A DNA stretch of 43,870 bases from an uncultured Saprospiraceae bacterium (GTDB lineage: Bacteria > Bacteroidota > Bacteroidia > Chitinophagales > Saprospiraceae), in contig CALDSS010000153.1 of assembly GCA_937924495.1 (NCBI GenBank), positions 1 through 43,870 of the forward strand. The letters are read 5' to 3'. The stretch's first letter is position 1, and every line of letters starts with the position of its first letter. Made by a program: the position numbers and the translations under genes. Below the pieces are notes generated by a model that worked only from the letters and a program-made list of their open reading frames with translations, did not search any database and had not been told where the DNA came from. Below, in pieces: positions 27,644 through 38,353 of this stretch.

Positions 27644-30600
27644 TTGATGAGAAAATTACTTGCATTTTGCTTTTTGACGGTTTGGGGATGTTCATCAGAA
27701 CCAACTCAAATAAAACTATTTGAAAAAATGAGCCCTGAAGTAACGGGTGTCAGTTTTCAAAATAATATCGAACATTCCGAACGATTCAATATTTTTAGTT
27801 ATCGAAATTTCTACAACGGTGGCGGTGTTTCTATCGGAGATATCAATAATGATGGATTAGCAGATATTTACTTTACGGCCAATATGGGCAACAACAAGTT
27901 GTTTCTGAATAAAGGGAATTTAAAATTTGAAGACATCACAAAATCAGCAAATGTTGGAGGAAAAAGAGGTTGGAGCACCGGTGTAGTGATGGCCGATATA
28001 AACGCAGATGGCTGGTTAGATATTTACGTTTGCAATGCTGGATACATTGAAGGAGATGATCCGCAAAATGAATTATTCATAAATAACCGCGATGGCACAT
28101 TTAGTGAAAAAGCTGCGGATTACAATTTAAATGAAAACGGATATACCACGCACACTGCGTTTTTTGATTACGATTTGGACGGAGATTTAGATGCTTACGT
28201 TTTAAATAACAGTTTCATTCCAGTAAATACTTTAAACTATGAAAACAAAAGAAATTTACAAGCAAAGGATTGGCCAGTCAAAGATTTCCTGAAAGGCGGA
28301 GGAGATAAATTGCTAAGAAACGATGGTGGGAAATTTACAGATGTTACACTTGATGCAGGCATTTATTCTTCTTTGGTCGGCTTTGGATTAGGGATCACAG
28401 TAGGCGATATCAATGGAGATCGGCTTCCGGACATGTATGTATCCAATGACTTTTTTGAACGTGACTATTTATACATCAATCAAGGAGACGGCACTTTTTC
28501 AGAAGAAATAAAAGATTGGATAAGTCACCTAAGTCATTCCTCAATGGGAGCAGATATGGCGGATATCAATAATGATGGTTACCCTGAAATTTTCGTCACA
28601 GAAATGCTTCCTGATGATGAATATCGATTGAAGACCACTACCCTTTTTGAGGACATTAAAGTTCACGATTTGAAAGTGGATAGAGATTTTCATCATCAAT
28701 TTATGCAAAACACTTTGCAATTAAATAATCAAAATCAAACCTTTTCTGAAATTGGATTTTACGGTGGTGTCGCGGCATCAGATTGGAGTTGGGGAGCGTT
28801 GATGTTTGATGCGGACAATGATGGATATCGTGATATCTATGTCTGTAATGGCGTTTATCAAGACGTAGTGGATCAAGATTTTATCGACTTTTTTGCCAAT
28901 GACATTATTCAAAAAATGGTAATGACAGGTAAGAAGGAGGAGATGACCGAAATCATCGAAAAAATGCCTTCCAATCCGCAAATCAATAAATTTTTTCATA
29001 ATCAGAAAGACCTAACGTTTGCAGACGCAAGTATTGATTTTGGCTTTGATGAGCCTACCTTCTCTAATGGTGCCGCCTATGGCGATTTAGATAATGATGG
29101 CGATTTAGATTTGGTAATAAATAACTTGAATTCTGAATCAATCATCTACCAAAACAAGACAAACGAAAAAACTGATAATCACTTTCTGAAAATTCAATTG
29201 AAAGGAAGTGCACAAAACACTTTCGCCATTGGCTCTACGATTTTTGCATTTGCTGGAGATGAAATTTTGAGTCAACAAGTTATCACAGCAAGAGGTTTTC
29301 AATCATCAGTGGATGATAAATTTATTATCGGAATGGGCGCCAATACAAAGGTCGATTCTTTGGTTGTGATTTGGCCTCAAAACGAGCATACCATTTTAAA
29401 AAATATTCCTACCGATGCGCTATACACTATTGATTACAATTCAGTTGAAAAAATAAAGAAACCATTTATTTTTAATCAAAAAGAAAAGACTAAAAGCCTC
29501 TTTGAAAAAGTAGCAATGCCTTTTGATAAACATGAGGAAGATGATTTCAATGACTTTTTTGAGGAAGGTTTAATCATCAAAAAACTTTCAAATGAAGGAC
29601 CAAAAGGAGTTTCTGCTGATCTCAACGGAGATGGTTTTGATGACCTGATTATTGGTGGGGCTCGAAACCAGTCTGCTGCAATTTACTTTTCTGATGGTGA
29701 GAATTTTTCAAAAAAAGAAATTCCTGCTTTTGAAAAACATAAAGACTTTGAAGATACCGCTGTAGCCCTTTTTGACAAAGATGGTGATGGGGATTTGGAT
29801 CTTTATTTAGGTTCTGGAGGAAATCACTCCCAACCGATTACTCGACCAATGCAGGATCGACTTTACGAAAATGATGGTGCAGGAAACTTCGAAAAAGCAG
29901 CGCGTTCACTTCCAGCGATTGGTTTCAATACGAGCGTTGTTTTGCCTTTTGATTTGGATGACGATAATGATTTAGATTTATTTGTGGGTTCGCGAAGTAT
30001 GCCAGGCAATTATGGTTTACCAGCCAAAAGTTATTTGTTACAAAATGATGGAAAAGGAAAATTTAAAGATGTGACACGAGCAGTATTTCCACAATTTCAA
30101 AAATCAAAATTGGTTACCGATGCGCATTTGGTTGATGTTGATGGGGACAAAAAACCGGAGTTAGTCGTCACGGGGGAATGGACATATCCTCAAATTTATA
30201 AAATAAAAAATGGAAAATTTTCGGAACTAAAAACAGGTCTTGAGAATGCTCATGGCTGGTGGTACACGATAAATGCAGCCGACATTGATAATGACGGAGA
30301 CTTAGATCTAATTCTGGGAAATAGAGGTGAAAATTTTTATTTCAAGGGGAGCGAGGAAGAACCTGTAAAATTATGGTTAGGAGATTTTGACAAAAATGGA
30401 ACAGTTGAAAAAATCATTACTCAAACCATTGATGGAAAAGACAGAACCGTTGCCCTCAAAAAGGAATTGACCGAACAATTAGTTTTCTTAAAAAAACAAA
30501 ATCTCAAGCATACGGACTTTGCTAAAAAATCCGTTCAAGAACTAATCCCACTTGACCTTCTTAAAAAAGCAATTGTTAGAAAAGGCAATTATTTCAAATC

Positions 30601-30952
30601 ATCAGTAGCCATAAATGATGGTAAAGGACATTTCACCCTAATGCCTTTACCAGCAGAAACTCAATTAAGTTGCGTCTGCGCAATTGATTGTCGCGATTTA
30701 AATGACGATGGTAAAATTGATTTAATTTTAGCCGGGAATGATTTTGGGTTCAAGCCACAATTTTCAAGACTGGATGCATCCAATGGGCACGTATTGATCA
30801 ATAAAGGTGAAGGAAATTTTGAACCAATTAAATCTGACTTCATGGTCAATGGACAAGTTCGCGATTTTGTAAATTACAAAAATCTCAATGGAGAATTTTT
30901 GATTTCGTTAATCAATAATAAGAAACCTGTCGTTCATAAAATTAAAAAATGA
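27644..30952 (+). CDS. FG-GAP/VCBS repeat, ASPIC/UnbV domain lipoprotein (CRTAC-like)
   Basis: Many Ca-binding-like DINNDGLADIYF / DYDLDGDLDAYV repeats; UnbV/ASPIC-like QQVITARGFQSSVDDKFIIGMG; lipobox VWGCSSE. Confidence 0.92.
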   Translation: MMRKLLAFCFLTVWGCSSEPTQIKLFEKMSPEVTGVSFQNNIEHSERFNIFSYRNFYNGGGVSIGDINNDGLADIYFTANMGNNKLFLNKGNLKFEDITKSANVGGKRGWSTGVVMADINADGWLDIYVCNAGYIEGDDPQNELFINNRDGTFSEKAADYNLNENGYTTHTAFFDYDLDGDLDAYVLNNSFIPVNTLNYENKRNLQAKDWPVKDFLKGGGDKLLRNDGGKFTDVTLDAGIYSSLVGFGLGITVGDINGDRLPDMYVSNDFFERDYLYINQGDGTFSEEIKDWISHLSHSSMGADMADINNDGYPEIFVTEMLPDDEYRLKTTTLFEDIKVHDLKVDRDFHHQFMQNTLQLNNQNQTFSEIGFYGGVAASDWSWGALMFDADNDGYRDIYVCNGVYQDVVDQDFIDFFANDIIQKMVMTGKKEEMTEIIEKMPSNPQINKFFHNQKDLTFADASIDFGFDEPTFSNGAAYGDLDNDGDLDLVINNLNSESIIYQNKTNEKTDNHFLKIQLKGSAQNTFAIGSTIFAFAGDEILSQQVITARGFQSSVDDKFIIGMGANTKVDSLVVIWPQNEHTILKNIPTDALYTIDYNSVEKIKKPFIFNQKEKTKSLFEKVAMPFDKHEEDDFNDFFEEGLIIKKLSNEGPKGVSADLNGDGFDDLIIGGARNQSAAIYFSDGENFSKKEIPAFEKHKDFEDTAVALFDKDGDGDLDLYLGSGGNHSQPITRPMQDRLYENDGAGNFEKAARSLPAIGFNTSVVLPFDLDDDNDLDLFVGSRSMPGNYGLPAKSYLLQNDGKGKFKDVTRAVFPQFQKSKLVTDAHLVDVDGDKKPELVVTGEWTYPQIYKIKNGKFSELKTGLENAHGWWYTINAADIDNDGDLDLILGNRGENFYFKGSEEEPVKLWLGDFDKNGTVEKIITQTIDGKDRTVALKKELTEQLVFLKKQNLKHTDFAKKSVQELIPLDLLKKAIVRKGNYFKSSVAINDGKGHFTLMPLPAETQLSCVCAIDCRDLNDDGKIDLILAGNDFGFKPQFSRLDASNGHVLINKGEGNFEPIKSDFMVNGQVRDFVNYKNLNGEFLISLINNKKPVVHKIKK

Positions 30953-33900
30953 GGAAACAGAAGATGAGATATATTTTAAACTTTGGTTTTCATAAAATAC
31001 TAAGAAGTTTGGGCCAACTCGCGTTGTCCTTTTTATTTCTAATATCAATAAATTTTACAGCTTGCACTTATGAGACTAATTCAGATTTCCCACCAAACAC
31101 ATCTCCAGTTTTTGAATTGTTAAAATCTAATCAAACTGGTTTAAATTTCGATAATAAATTGACTCAATCCAAAGAGTTTAATGTATTCAAATACATGTAT
31201 TTTTTTAATGGTGGAGGCATCGCTGCTGGCGACTTCAACAGAGATGGAATGGTAGATTTATATTTCACCGCCAACATGGAAGACAATAAATTATTCCTAA
31301 ATGAAGGTGAAATGAATTTCAAAGAGGTCACTGAAATTGCTGGCATAAAAGGCATGGAAGGCTGGACAAGTGGTGCCTCAGTGGTAGATATTAATCAAGA
31401 TGGATTGCTCGATATTTATGTCAACCAATTGGGCAATATGGACAGCATCATTTTAGGTAAAAACCAATTGTTCGTTTGTAAAGAAATTGATAAAAATGGA
31501 ATTCCAATTTTCGAAGAAAAAGCGGCTGAGTATGGATTAGACTTGGTTTGTCTTTCTACTCAATCTTTGTTTTTTGATTATGATTTGGATGGCGATTTAG
31601 ATTTCTTTCAGATGAACCATTCGCTCCATGCCAATGGAACCTTTGGACAGAAAAAAACTTTTGAAGGAACTAAGCACCCTCTCTCAGGAGATAGATTGTA
31701 CGAAAACAGAAATGGCAACTTTGTTGAAGTTACGGAAAAAGCAGGAATTAAATCTACCGTAATTGGGTATGGTTTGGGTGTCGTGGCAGGAGATGTAAAT
31801 TTGGATGGATATCCAGATTTATATGTTGCAAATGATTTTCATGAAAATGATTATCTATATATCAATCAAGGTGATGGCACTTTCAAGGAGGATTTAACAA
31901 ATCAAATGCAGCACACCAGCCGTTTCTCAATGGGTGTGGATATGGGCGACATCAATAACGATGGATGGCAGGACATTATCACAATGGACATGCTTCCAGA
32001 TGACCCCTATATTTTAAAAACTTCTTTAGCAGAAGATGGATATGATGTTTTCAATTTCAAATTAAGGTACGGATACAATCATCAGTTTGCACGCAATAAT
32101 CTTCATTTAAATAACGGCAATTCAACTTTTTCGGAGATTGGATTATTTGCTAATACTTATGCGACGGATTGGTCCTGGGCGCCTCTGTTTTTTGATTTTG
32201 ATCAAGATGGATACAAAGACATGTTTATAACAAATGGTATTCCGCGACGGATGAATGATATTGATTACATCAACTTTAGAAAAAGTGATCCGGATGTTGC
32301 TTTCAAAACAAATGTAAACCACATGGAAAGTGAAGAGGACTTACTTATCATTGAAAAAATGCCACAAATCAAATTGCCCAATCCATTGCTCAAAAACCAA
32401 GGTGACTTGACATTTCAAAAAATGAATGCGTTGATAAAAAATGACCTCCCCTCTTACTCCAACGGTTCAGTTTATGCGGATTTGGATAATGATGGTGATT
32501 TAGATATCGTCACCAACAATATCGAAAATCAACCTTTCATTTATAAAAACATTTATGCGTCAAAAGGTAATTTTCTTTCTTTTGATTTGGAAGGAAGCGA
32601 AAAAAACAAACAGGCCATTGGTGCAAAAATCATTATCATAAAAAAAGATGGCAGTCAGATTTCTCATGAAAATTATCCAGTGAGGGGTTATCAATCAAGT
32701 GCGCAAATTCCTATTCATATTGGAGTTGGAAAAGCCTCTGATATTGAAAAGGTATATCTCTTTTGGCCAGACCGAACTTATGAAATTTTAGAAAATTTAG
32801 AACCTAATAAAACTCAAAGTATTAAATGGAAAAGCGGTCTTCCTATTTTTGAATATGAATTAATTAACAATAAAAAATCTTCTTCAATTGCGTTTGAGGA
32901 AATTACAAATGAAACGGGAATAAACTATACCCACAAAGAAAACGCTTACATCGATTTCAATCGGGAAGGATTAATTCCGCAGATGGTTTCAACGGAAGGA
33001 CCTGCACTTGCAGTTGGAGATGTAAATGGAGATGGTCGTAAAGACCTATTTTTTGGTTCTTCAAAAAGAAAAAGGTCAGCACTTTTGATTCAGAATGCAA
33101 ACGGAAAATTTTTAAATCATACCCCAGATTTAATCATTCAAGATAGCACCTTTGAAGATGTAGATGCGGTGTTTGAAGATATTGAAAATGATGGAGATTT
33201 GGATTTAATAATTGCTTCAGGTGGAAATGAATATCGAGGGAGCAGCGAATATTTAAAGCAACGCATTTTTATAAATGATGGTAGTGGAAACTTTACCCAA
33301 AAACAATTTTTTGATGGAGCAAGTATTACGGCTTCTTGTGTCTTACCAACTGATTTTAACGGCGATGGATTAGTCGATTTTTTCTTTGGCGGAAGATCTG
33401 TTCCATGGAAATATGGGGAAGTTCCTAATTCTTATTTATTTGAAAATCTGGGTAATGGTAAGTTTAAAGACGTAATATCCAACAATATACAAACAATTGG
33501 ATTGGTAAAAGATGGAACATGGAAAGATATCGATCAAGATGGAGATACTGATTTAATTTTAGCAAGAGAATGGGCCTCTGTAGTTATCCTAAAAAACGAA
33601 GGATCGAGCTGGACACCCATTGAAGTTTCGAGCCAAAAAGGTTGGTGGAATAGTGTTGCAGCTGATGATTTTGACGGTGATGGTGACATTGATATTCTGG
33701 CCGGAAACCTCGGTCAAAATTCTAAACTAAAACCAACAAAAGAAGAGCCTATAAAAATGTACGTCAATGATTTTGATAACAACAAACAAGTTGAACAAAT
33801 TTTGACTCATTACAAAGAAGGTAAGGAAATTCCATTTGCCACTTATGCAGAATTGACAAAGCAATTAGTGAGTTTGAAAAAGAAATATTTATTTTCAAAG

Positions 33901-34347
33901 GACTTGGCAAAGGCAAGTCTAAACGAGCTTTTCGGCTCAAAAAAATTAAAGGAAGCCACACTTCATGAGGCCAATGAATTCAGAAGTTTCTATTTTGAAA
34001 ATAAAGGAAATTCAACATTTGAGCCTCGACCATTACCAACCGAATTGCAACTTGCCCCTATTGAAGCTTTCTCCATTCATTCAAAAGGAGCAGAAGGAAG
34101 TTCGATTATTGTTGGCGGTAATTTTTATGAACCCAATATTGAAATGGGAAGATATGATGCGAGTTTTGGAAACGTTCTTTCTATTAATAAAGAAGGAAAT
34201 ATGTCTGTTTCTGATTTTGGTGAAACTCCAATTAAAGGACAAATCAGAAGAATTGAAGAAGCAACTATTAATGGAGAGCGCACTTTTATTTTAGCAAGAA
34301 ATGGAGACTCACCAATCATTATTAAAGAATCGAAAAAGATTCAATGA
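30949..34347 (+). CDS. FG-GAP/VCBS repeat, ASPIC/UnbV domain lipoprotein (paralogue of preceding gene)
   Basis: Same domain order and motifs (DFNRDGMVDLYFTANMEDNKLFLNEG; HENYPVRGYQSSAQIPIHIGVG); 4-bp ATGA overlap with preceding CDS. Confidence 0.92.
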   Translation: MRKQKMRYILNFGFHKILRSLGQLALSFLFLISINFTACTYETNSDFPPNTSPVFELLKSNQTGLNFDNKLTQSKEFNVFKYMYFFNGGGIAAGDFNRDGMVDLYFTANMEDNKLFLNEGEMNFKEVTEIAGIKGMEGWTSGASVVDINQDGLLDIYVNQLGNMDSIILGKNQLFVCKEIDKNGIPIFEEKAAEYGLDLVCLSTQSLFFDYDLDGDLDFFQMNHSLHANGTFGQKKTFEGTKHPLSGDRLYENRNGNFVEVTEKAGIKSTVIGYGLGVVAGDVNLDGYPDLYVANDFHENDYLYINQGDGTFKEDLTNQMQHTSRFSMGVDMGDINNDGWQDIITMDMLPDDPYILKTSLAEDGYDVFNFKLRYGYNHQFARNNLHLNNGNSTFSEIGLFANTYATDWSWAPLFFDFDQDGYKDMFITNGIPRRMNDIDYINFRKSDPDVAFKTNVNHMESEEDLLIIEKMPQIKLPNPLLKNQGDLTFQKMNALIKNDLPSYSNGSVYADLDNDGDLDIVTNNIENQPFIYKNIYASKGNFLSFDLEGSEKNKQAIGAKIIIIKKDGSQISHENYPVRGYQSSAQIPIHIGVGKASDIEKVYLFWPDRTYEILENLEPNKTQSIKWKSGLPIFEYELINNKKSSSIAFEEITNETGINYTHKENAYIDFNREGLIPQMVSTEGPALAVGDVNGDGRKDLFFGSSKRKRSALLIQNANGKFLNHTPDLIIQDSTFEDVDAVFEDIENDGDLDLIIASGGNEYRGSSEYLKQRIFINDGSGNFTQKQFFDGASITASCVLPTDFNGDGLVDFFFGGRSVPWKYGEVPNSYLFENLGNGKFKDVISNNIQTIGLVKDGTWKDIDQDGDTDLILAREWASVVILKNEGSSWTPIEVSSQKGWWNSVAADDFDGDGDIDILAGNLGQNSKLKPTKEEPIKMYVNDFDNNKQVEQILTHYKEGKEIPFATYAELTKQLVSLKKKYLFSKDLAKASLNELFGSKKLKEATLHEANEFRSFYFENKGNSTFEPRPLPTELQLAPIEAFSIHSKGAEGSSIIVGGNFYEPNIEMGRYDASFGNVLSINKEGNMSVSDFGETPIKGQIRRIEEATINGERTFILARNGDSPIIIKESKKIQ

Positions 34348-35600
34348 ACCAATACCTGCAAACAAGAACGATTTTTACCAAACAAATTCACAGCCGAGTT
34401 TCTGAGAATTTGGGCATGGCAGTAGTGATACCTGCATTTGACGAACCGTTTTTGTTATTGAGTTTAATGTCATTGAAAAAATGTGATTTGCCCACTTGTG
34501 ATGTAGAAGTCATCGTTATCATAAATGATTCTGAAAAGACTTCTCCAAAAATCAAATCTCAAAATTTTGAAACTTATAAATTGGCAAAAGAATGGGCAGA
34601 GAAAAATTCTAAACCTCGTTTAAAATTTCACATTTTATATTTTCCTGACCTTAATCCAAAATTTGCTGGCGTTGGGTTTGCTCGAAAAATTGGGATGGAT
34701 GAAGCGTGTTGGCGTTTTGGGAAATTGCGAAATAGAAATGGCCTCATTTTGTGTTTTGACGCAGATAGCAAATGTGAGCTGAATTACTTTGTAGCGATTG
34801 AAAATCATTTTAAAAACCATCCAAAATCACCTGCCTGCAGCATCAATTTTGAGCATCCAACACATGGAGCAGATTTTGACGAAGAAACTTATAAAGCCGT
34901 AATTGATTACGAATTACATCTTCGATATTTTGTGGAGGCACAGCGATGGGCAGGTTTTCCGTTTGCCTTTCAAACGATTGGCTCTTCCATGGCCGTTCGT
35001 GTACATGAGTATCAAAAACAAGGTGGGATGAATCGCCGTCAGGCAGGAGAAGATTTCTATTTTTTACAAAAATTTATTGAACTTGGAAAGTTTACGGAAT
35101 GTAATGAAACCACAGTCATTCCCTCCCCTCGCCCATCTCATCGGGTTCCATTTGGAACCGGAAAAGCAGTAGGCGACATCATCAATTCAAATGGAGTTTA
35201 TGAAACTTATGCTCCCGAAAGTTTTAAAGACTTAAAGATGTTTTTTGAAAAAGTGGATGGACTTTTTCAAATAGATAAAACAGAAATAGAAGACCTTTTA
35301 AAATCACTTCCTGAATCTATCAGCAGTTATCTCCAATCCATTTCTTTTGAAGATAGAGTTATTGAAATTCAAGGAAATGTTTCTAACCAGAAAGCTTTTA
35401 GCAATCGATTATTCAGATGGTTCAACGCTTTTAAGTTGATGAAATTCGTGCATTATTCAAGAGAAAATTTTTATAAGAACGTAACGATTGGAAAAGCCTC
35501 TACCTGGATTTTTGAGGAAAGAGGATGGGATATTCAAAACTCAAATTTGGAATTCCTTAAAGCAATTCGCCAAAAACAAAAAAAAACTTCCGGACAATGA
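34344..35600 (+). CDS. Glycosyltransferase family 2-like protein
   Basis: MAVVIPAFDEPFLLLSLMSLKKC...VEVIVIINDSE...LILCFDADSKCELNYF; ATGA overlap with upstream CDS. Confidence 0.78.
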   Translation: MNQYLQTRTIFTKQIHSRVSENLGMAVVIPAFDEPFLLLSLMSLKKCDLPTCDVEVIVIINDSEKTSPKIKSQNFETYKLAKEWAEKNSKPRLKFHILYFPDLNPKFAGVGFARKIGMDEACWRFGKLRNRNGLILCFDADSKCELNYFVAIENHFKNHPKSPACSINFEHPTHGADFDEETYKAVIDYELHLRYFVEAQRWAGFPFAFQTIGSSMAVRVHEYQKQGGMNRRQAGEDFYFLQKFIELGKFTECNETTVIPSPRPSHRVPFGTGKAVGDIINSNGVYETYAPESFKDLKMFFEKVDGLFQIDKTEIEDLLKSLPESISSYLQSISFEDRVIEIQGNVSNQKAFSNRLFRWFNAFKLMKFVHYSRENFYKNVTIGKASTWIFEERGWDIQNSNLEFLKAIRQKQKKTSGQ

Positions 35601-35613
35601 AGCCGAAAGTTTT
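35581..35613 (+). terminator. Terminator-like hairpin overlapping the end of the glycosyltransferase gene
   Basis: AAAAACTTcCGG ... CCGaAAGTTTTT with T-tract; one mismatch. Confidence 0.7.
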
Positions 35614-35693
35614 TCGAATGTAGTTTGTGGTTTAAATGTGGTGAGTTACACCATTTTTCCTGAATAGGGTTTAGGATTAGGTGAAAACTATAT

Positions 35694-36254
35694 TTATAAA
35701 GTCTGTAGTTGCGGTAGTTGCTGCTTTACTAATTCATACCCTCCAAACAATACTCCACAGTAAAATAAATCTCCAGCAATCGTATTTAAAAAATAAGGAA
35801 GTCCAGCGGCATAACAGGCAAGCAAGCCAGAAAAATCAGCTGCATACAATCCAGTGATATCCATTTGCCATGCTCCAAAATTCGTAACTAAAAAGAACAA
35901 AGCAGATGCAAGTAAACTGGTTCCAACTACATTTTTAAGATTCACTTTTTTCAGCAATCCAGTGCCTAAAAGCGTAATTAGAATAAGGCTTACAAAAACC
36001 CATGGTTGACTAAAAAATTGGAATCCATCGTAATATTGAGCATAAACGACATTATCCAAAATCATACTACTAAACCAAAGAGCAACAAAAGGAATAATAA
36101 ATGCCCAATATTTTTTGGCAAAATAAGCTGCTCCGAAAAGAGCCATGCCAGTAATTGGAGTAAAATTAGGTGGATGTGGTAAAAAACGACTTGCTGCTGC
36201 TAAAGCAATCATGCCAGCCACGATCCCAAATTTCATTGTAATTTTTTTATTCAT
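35694..36254 (-). CDS. DUF6580-like integral membrane protein
   Basis: Multi-TM; SRFLPHPPNFTPITGMALFGAAYFAKKYWAFIIP pattern. Confidence 0.75.
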   Translation of the reverse strand: MNKKITMKFGIVAGMIALAAASRFLPHPPNFTPITGMALFGAAYFAKKYWAFIIPFVALWFSSMILDNVVYAQYYDGFQFFSQPWVFVSLILITLLGTGLLKKVNLKNVVGTSLLASALFFLVTNFGAWQMDITGLYAADFSGLLACYAAGLPYFLNTIAGDLFYCGVLFGGYELVKQQLPQLQTL

Positions 36255-36279
36255 CTCAATTATCAGATTTTTCTAAACA

Positions 36280-36287
36280 CAAAAATA
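36280..36287 (-). promoter_or_regulatory. Bacteroidota-type -7 element TATTTTTG (minus strand)
   Basis: Plus strand CAAAAATA; exact TAnnTTTG upstream of the DUF6580-like gene. Confidence 0.38.
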
Positions 36288-36483
36288 GACTTTACCTGTC
36301 ACTTTTGCTATAAATTTGAGGAGTCATTTTAAATATATTTTATAGCTAATTATTACAAAAAAATAAATATAAATCCTAAGTCTTTCATTATCAGAAAGTT
36401 GTGATTCTTCTGAGTTTATGAAGGGCAAATTTTGGTGTACAAAGTGAGTGTTTTCATTACCTTCGCCCACCAATTTTGAAAAA

Positions 36484-37023
36484 ATGGATCTACTGACAAA
36501 CAGAATTGTGAAAGCGACCGTTTCGGATTTGCCATTGGTGATGGAAACCTTCATGGCCTGTACTGCCGAACTAAAAAAGCAAGGCATCAATCAATGGAAC
36601 TACCAATACCCTGAACCAACGGAAGTACTTAAAGACATTAAGGATGGAACTGTTTTTATTATAAAAAACACCAAAAGAGTCATTGCTTGCATTACGCTCA
36701 ACCAAAAGCAAGATGTTCAGTACCAAAATGTAGATTGGCAACAAAAAGATGCGAAGGTTTTGGTCATGCATCGGTTGGCGGTTCATCCTATTTCGCAAGG
36801 AGAAGGTTTTGCAAAAAAAATGTGCAAATTTGCTGAAAAACATGCCCTCAAGCTTGGTTTGAATTCAATCAGATTGGATGCCTTCAGCGACAATCCGGCT
36901 TCTAATAATTTATACCTTTCCTTGGGTTATGAAGTTGCAGCTGGCATCTGTTATTATCACGATGTGAAGAAGCCTTTTTATTGCTATGAAAAGGATTTGA
37001 CGGTAAAGACTTCTAACCTTTAA
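36484..37023 (+). CDS. GNAT family N-acetyltransferase (start proposed at 36484; track start 36448)
   Basis: VLVMHRLAVHPISQGEGFAKKMCKFAEKHALKLGLNSIRLDAFSDNPASNNLYLSLGYE. Confidence 0.88.
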   Translation: MDLLTNRIVKATVSDLPLVMETFMACTAELKKQGINQWNYQYPEPTEVLKDIKDGTVFIIKNTKRVIACITLNQKQDVQYQNVDWQQKDAKVLVMHRLAVHPISQGEGFAKKMCKFAEKHALKLGLNSIRLDAFSDNPASNNLYLSLGYEVAAGICYYHDVKKPFYCYEKDLTVKTSNL

Positions 37024-37036
37024 GCGTTTCAGAATA

Positions 37037-37119
37037 GGACACGGATTTAACGGATCAAAAAAGGATTTAAACTGATTTTTATCCGTTCATATCCGTCACA
37101 ATCCGTTAAATCCGTGTCC
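37037..37119. repeat. 19-bp perfect inverted repeat with internal ATCCGT repeats
   Basis: GGACACGGATTTAACGGAT (37037-37055) and ATCCGTTAAATCCGTGTCC (37101-37119), between convergent genes. Confidence 0.93.
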
Positions 37120-37121
37120 CA

Positions 37122-38222
37122 TCAAACTACCGCTTTCAAACCCTCAATAAAAGCCTCATTCGCCTCCTGCGTTCCAATCGTAACTCTAATATGACCAGGA
37201 GCACCAAAGGCAGCAACTGGACGGGTCATAATGCCTTGAGTATGCATTTTAGCTTCAAAATCAGCCTCCCCCATTTCTGGTTTTAGCAAAATAAAATTGG
37301 CCTGACTCTTCCAATATTTTATACCGATTTTATCCAATTCAGGATAGAGATATGTTTTTCCTTTATTGACCAAATCAACAGTGCGGTTGATAAATTCAGT
37401 ATCTTTCAAAGCAGCCATAGCAGCTTCCATAGAAAGCGTATTTATGAAAAATGGACGACGCCATTGACTTACATATCGAGCAATTTCTTTTGTTGAATAA
37501 GCATATCCAACTCGCAATCCTGCCAATCCATAGGCTTTTGAAAAACTATTAACTGCAATCACTTTTTTGCCTTGATGAACATACTCCGTTCCTCTTACAA
37601 AATCAGAAGCCGTTGCATATTGAAAATAAACTTCATCATAAACCACTACCACATGATCAGGCACTCTTGCAATGAGTTCATCCATTTTATGTTTAGGAAT
37701 GTGGCTACCCGTTGGGTTGTTTGGAGAGCAAGTCCAAATCAAACGAGTTTTATCTGTTATTTTTGAAATAATGCCATCGACATCCAGTTCCCAATTATCT
37801 CCTTTGAGTGGTACATCAATTGTTTTGGCACCCATTTTTTCAGGAAAAGCTCTATAAGGAACAAAACCTGGATTTGAAAAAATACATTCCAATCCTTCTC
37901 CCAAAATTGTAGAAGTAATCAGTTGCAAAATCCCTACTCCACTATTATCCGTAATAAATTGATCTGGTGATAGTTCTCCACCATAAAACTCACTCAATGC
38001 CTTTCGAAATCTCAAATCATTATTATCAGGATATTCATTCAAGCCTCCCAAATGTTTTTGCAAAGCTTCCATCGCCAAAGGAGAGGAGCCCAACATGTTT
38101 TCGTTTGAAGACAACTTGTATATTGGCTTATCCGATACAATCTCATCCCGAGATTTTCCACCTTTATATTGAGGCCCTTTTGGCGTTAAGTAGTCTTTGA
38201 AAATGGAAATTTCTTTAATCAT
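37122..38222 (-). CDS. Histidinol-phosphate aminotransferase-like class I/II aminotransferase
   Basis: KLSSNENMLGSSPLAMEAL, TCSPNNPTGSHI, VVYDEVYFQY, SFSKAYGLAGLRVGY (PLP Lys). Confidence 0.9.
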   Translation of the reverse strand: MIKEISIFKDYLTPKGPQYKGGKSRDEIVSDKPIYKLSSNENMLGSSPLAMEALQKHLGGLNEYPDNNDLRFRKALSEFYGGELSPDQFITDNSGVGILQLITSTILGEGLECIFSNPGFVPYRAFPEKMGAKTIDVPLKGDNWELDVDGIISKITDKTRLIWTCSPNNPTGSHIPKHKMDELIARVPDHVVVVYDEVYFQYATASDFVRGTEYVHQGKKVIAVNSFSKAYGLAGLRVGYAYSTKEIARYVSQWRRPFFINTLSMEAAMAALKDTEFINRTVDLVNKGKTYLYPELDKIGIKYWKSQANFILLKPEMGEADFEAKMHTQGIMTRPVAAFGAPGHIRVTIGTQEANEAFIEGLKAVV

Positions 38223-38336
38223 AAAAATTTATTTTACGAGAGCGATTTGCAAATATTGTTATACAGCGAACCATTTGACTGGGATATGGCATTAATAAAT
38301 ATATGTTCAGTCATCTTATTTTTCAGAAATAAAAAA

Positions 38337-38344
38337 TAAATTTG
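38337..38344 (+). promoter_or_regulatory. Bacteroidota-type -7 element TAAATTTG upstream of tRNA-Arg
   Basis: Exact TAnnTTTG ending 10 bp before the tRNA start. Confidence 0.5.
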
Positions 38345-38353
38345 CACCTCAAA

